From the NCBI GenBank assembly GCA_012799115.1, contig JAAZLY010000268.1:1-5528 (forward strand): a stretch of DNA of 5,528 bases, written 5' to 3'. The stretch comes from Bacillota bacterium (lineage in GTDB: Bacteria > Bacillota > Limnochordia > Darwinibacteriales > Darwinibacteriaceae). Positions 4,752 to 5,528 of the stretch are shown here, in pieces (the stretch's first letter is position 1; each line of letters opens with the position of its first letter). The position numbers were made by a program, and so were the translations under genes. Under the pieces are notes generated by a model that was given only the letters and a program-made list of their open reading frames with translations, did no database searches and was not told where the DNA came from.

Positions 4752-5528
4752 TTGACAAGACGTTTGCAGCTCAATGACGTTGAAGTGGTTGAGATCCCTT
4801 GGTCCGAACCCGTAATTACCCGGGATCTTCCGGTGATTCCAGCGGAGACTTACGCAGAACGCCTAGCTAGCCTGAGGGAGCGTATGGAGCAAAATGGATT
4901 TTCCCATGTCATCGTCTACGGAGATCGGGAGCATTTTGCAAATACCCGGTTCTTAACAGGCTACGACCCTCGTTTTGAGGAGAGTTTGGTCATCGTTGGT
5001 CTGACCGGAAAACCTCGCCTCTTGGTTGGTTTAGAAGGACTATACTACGCAGGAATCGCCAAAGGGGTAGAGGTTGAGCTTTACGACAAGTTCAGTCTCC
5101 AGGGTCAGCCCCAAAACGGTCGAGACCTAAAGACAATCCTAGCCGACTGCCAGCTCACAACGGGAAGCAAGGTCGGATTAGTAGGATGGAAGTATGACGA
5201 ATCCGGTGAGTTTACTGATGCAGAGATCGTCACCGATGTTCCATTCTATATCGTTGATGCATTAAGAAGGCTTGTTGGTTCGAATAACCTGGTGGATGTA
5301 ACTCGTTGGTTTACTGACACCACAACTGGTCTCCGGATTCCCCTCACAGTGGACGAGATTGCCCGCAACGAAATGATCAACCAGATGGTTTACGCTGGTA
5401 TGACCCGTGCCATGTCCGCTCTGAAGCCCGGCGTTTCCGAAGTTGAGATTAGTGGTCTCCTGGGCTTTGACGGAAGTGTACCCCTGTCTTGCCACATTGT
5501 AGTGAGCTTTGGCGACAATGTTAGTTTG
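4752..5528 (+). CDS. M24-family metallopeptidase (aminopeptidase P/prolidase-like), N-terminal part
   Basis: An open frame of 259 codons starts at TTG and runs off the right edge. Residues about 33-190 resemble the creatinase/prolidase N-terminal domain: YAERLASLRERMEQNGFSHVIVYGDREHFANTRFLTGYDPRFEES (34-78) has the layout of that domain, including the 'N-x-x-FLTGY' segment. Residues about 200-259 enter the pita-bread catalytic domain (DEIARNEMINQMVYAGMTRAMSALKPGVSEVEI, then CHIVVSFGDNVSL). The metal ligands expected further on (two Asp, one His, two Glu) are beyond the window, so activity cannot be judged. Family members are cytoplasmic di-metal enzymes that remove residues next to proline, or act on creatine-like substrates. 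There is no signal peptide. The gene is divergent from the oxidoreductase and preceded by LacI-type operators, so a role beyond general peptide turnover is possible but not shown. Confidence 0.87.
   Translation, partial: MTRRLQLNDVEVVEIPWSEPVITRDLPVIPAETYAERLASLRERMEQNGFSHVIVYGDREHFANTRFLTGYDPRFEESLVIVGLTGKPRLLVGLEGLYYAGIAKGVEVELYDKFSLQGQPQNGRDLKTILADCQLTTGSKVGLVGWKYDESGEFTDAEIVTDVPFYIVDALRRLVGSNNLVDVTRWFTDTTTGLRIPLTVDEIARNEMINQMVYAGMTRAMSALKPGVSEVEISGLLGFDGSVPLSCHIVVSFGDNVSL

Noticed and set aside
4752..4757. TTGACA at the start of the M24 gene as a -35 box
   Set aside because: It is the start codon TTG plus the next codon, with a good ribosome binding site just upstream and no -10 box at the right distance.
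5262..5495. A 77-codon minus-strand frame inside the M24 gene
   Set aside because: It is antisense to a coding region with clear family similarity and lacks a ribosome binding site.
1..5528. Mobile elements, CRISPR arrays, tRNA or rRNA genes
   Set aside because: Reading both strands shows no transposase, no regularly spaced repeats and no tRNA-like or rRNA-like segments.

Overview
The window looks like a chromosomal segment of a Gram-positive Bacillota bacterium, probably a clostridial or Limnochordia-type lineage; it cannot be placed more closely by eye. The evidence is a complete T-box leader in front of leuS, strong AGGAGG-type ribosome binding sites with ATG, GTG and TTG starts, a consensus sigma-A promoter, LacI-type operator palindromes and intermediate G+C.

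Layout, left to right. (1) Positions 2-271 (+) are the C-terminal end of a cation:proton antiporter cut by the left edge. (2) A bidirectional hairpin terminator (290-327) separates it from the convergent leucyl-tRNA synthetase gene leuS (346-2757, -). (3) The leuS leader (about 2758-3050, -) is a T-box riboswitch. Stem I, specifier codon CUC, stem II, stem III, antiterminator with the UGGU bulge and terminator can all be traced. It is driven by a promoter TTGACA-17-TACAAT at 3057-3085. (4) A perfect 10-bp hairpin (3097-3120) ends the upstream gene, a Gfo/Idh/MocA-family NAD(P)-dependent oxidoreductase (3139-4320, -). (5) A 431-bp divergent intergenic region (4321-4751) holds two identical 14-bp LacI-type palindromes TTAAACCGGTTTAA with centres 126 bp apart, two weaker variants, a possible 15-codon ORF with a good ribosome binding site, and two hairpins in the probable leader of the oxidoreductase gene. 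(6) From 4752 (+) to the right edge runs the N-terminal part of an M24-family (aminopeptidase P/prolidase-like) gene.

Two regulatory logics sit side by side. leuS is a stand-alone housekeeping gene controlled by tRNA-Leu charging. The divergent oxidoreductase and M24 genes probably share LacI-family control from the paired operators, which would tie both to one small-molecule (likely sugar or polyol) signal. That regulator is not in the window. The best candidates for something undescribed are in the divergent intergenic region: the phased operator pair, the micro-ORF that contains one operator, and the structured oxidoreductase leader.
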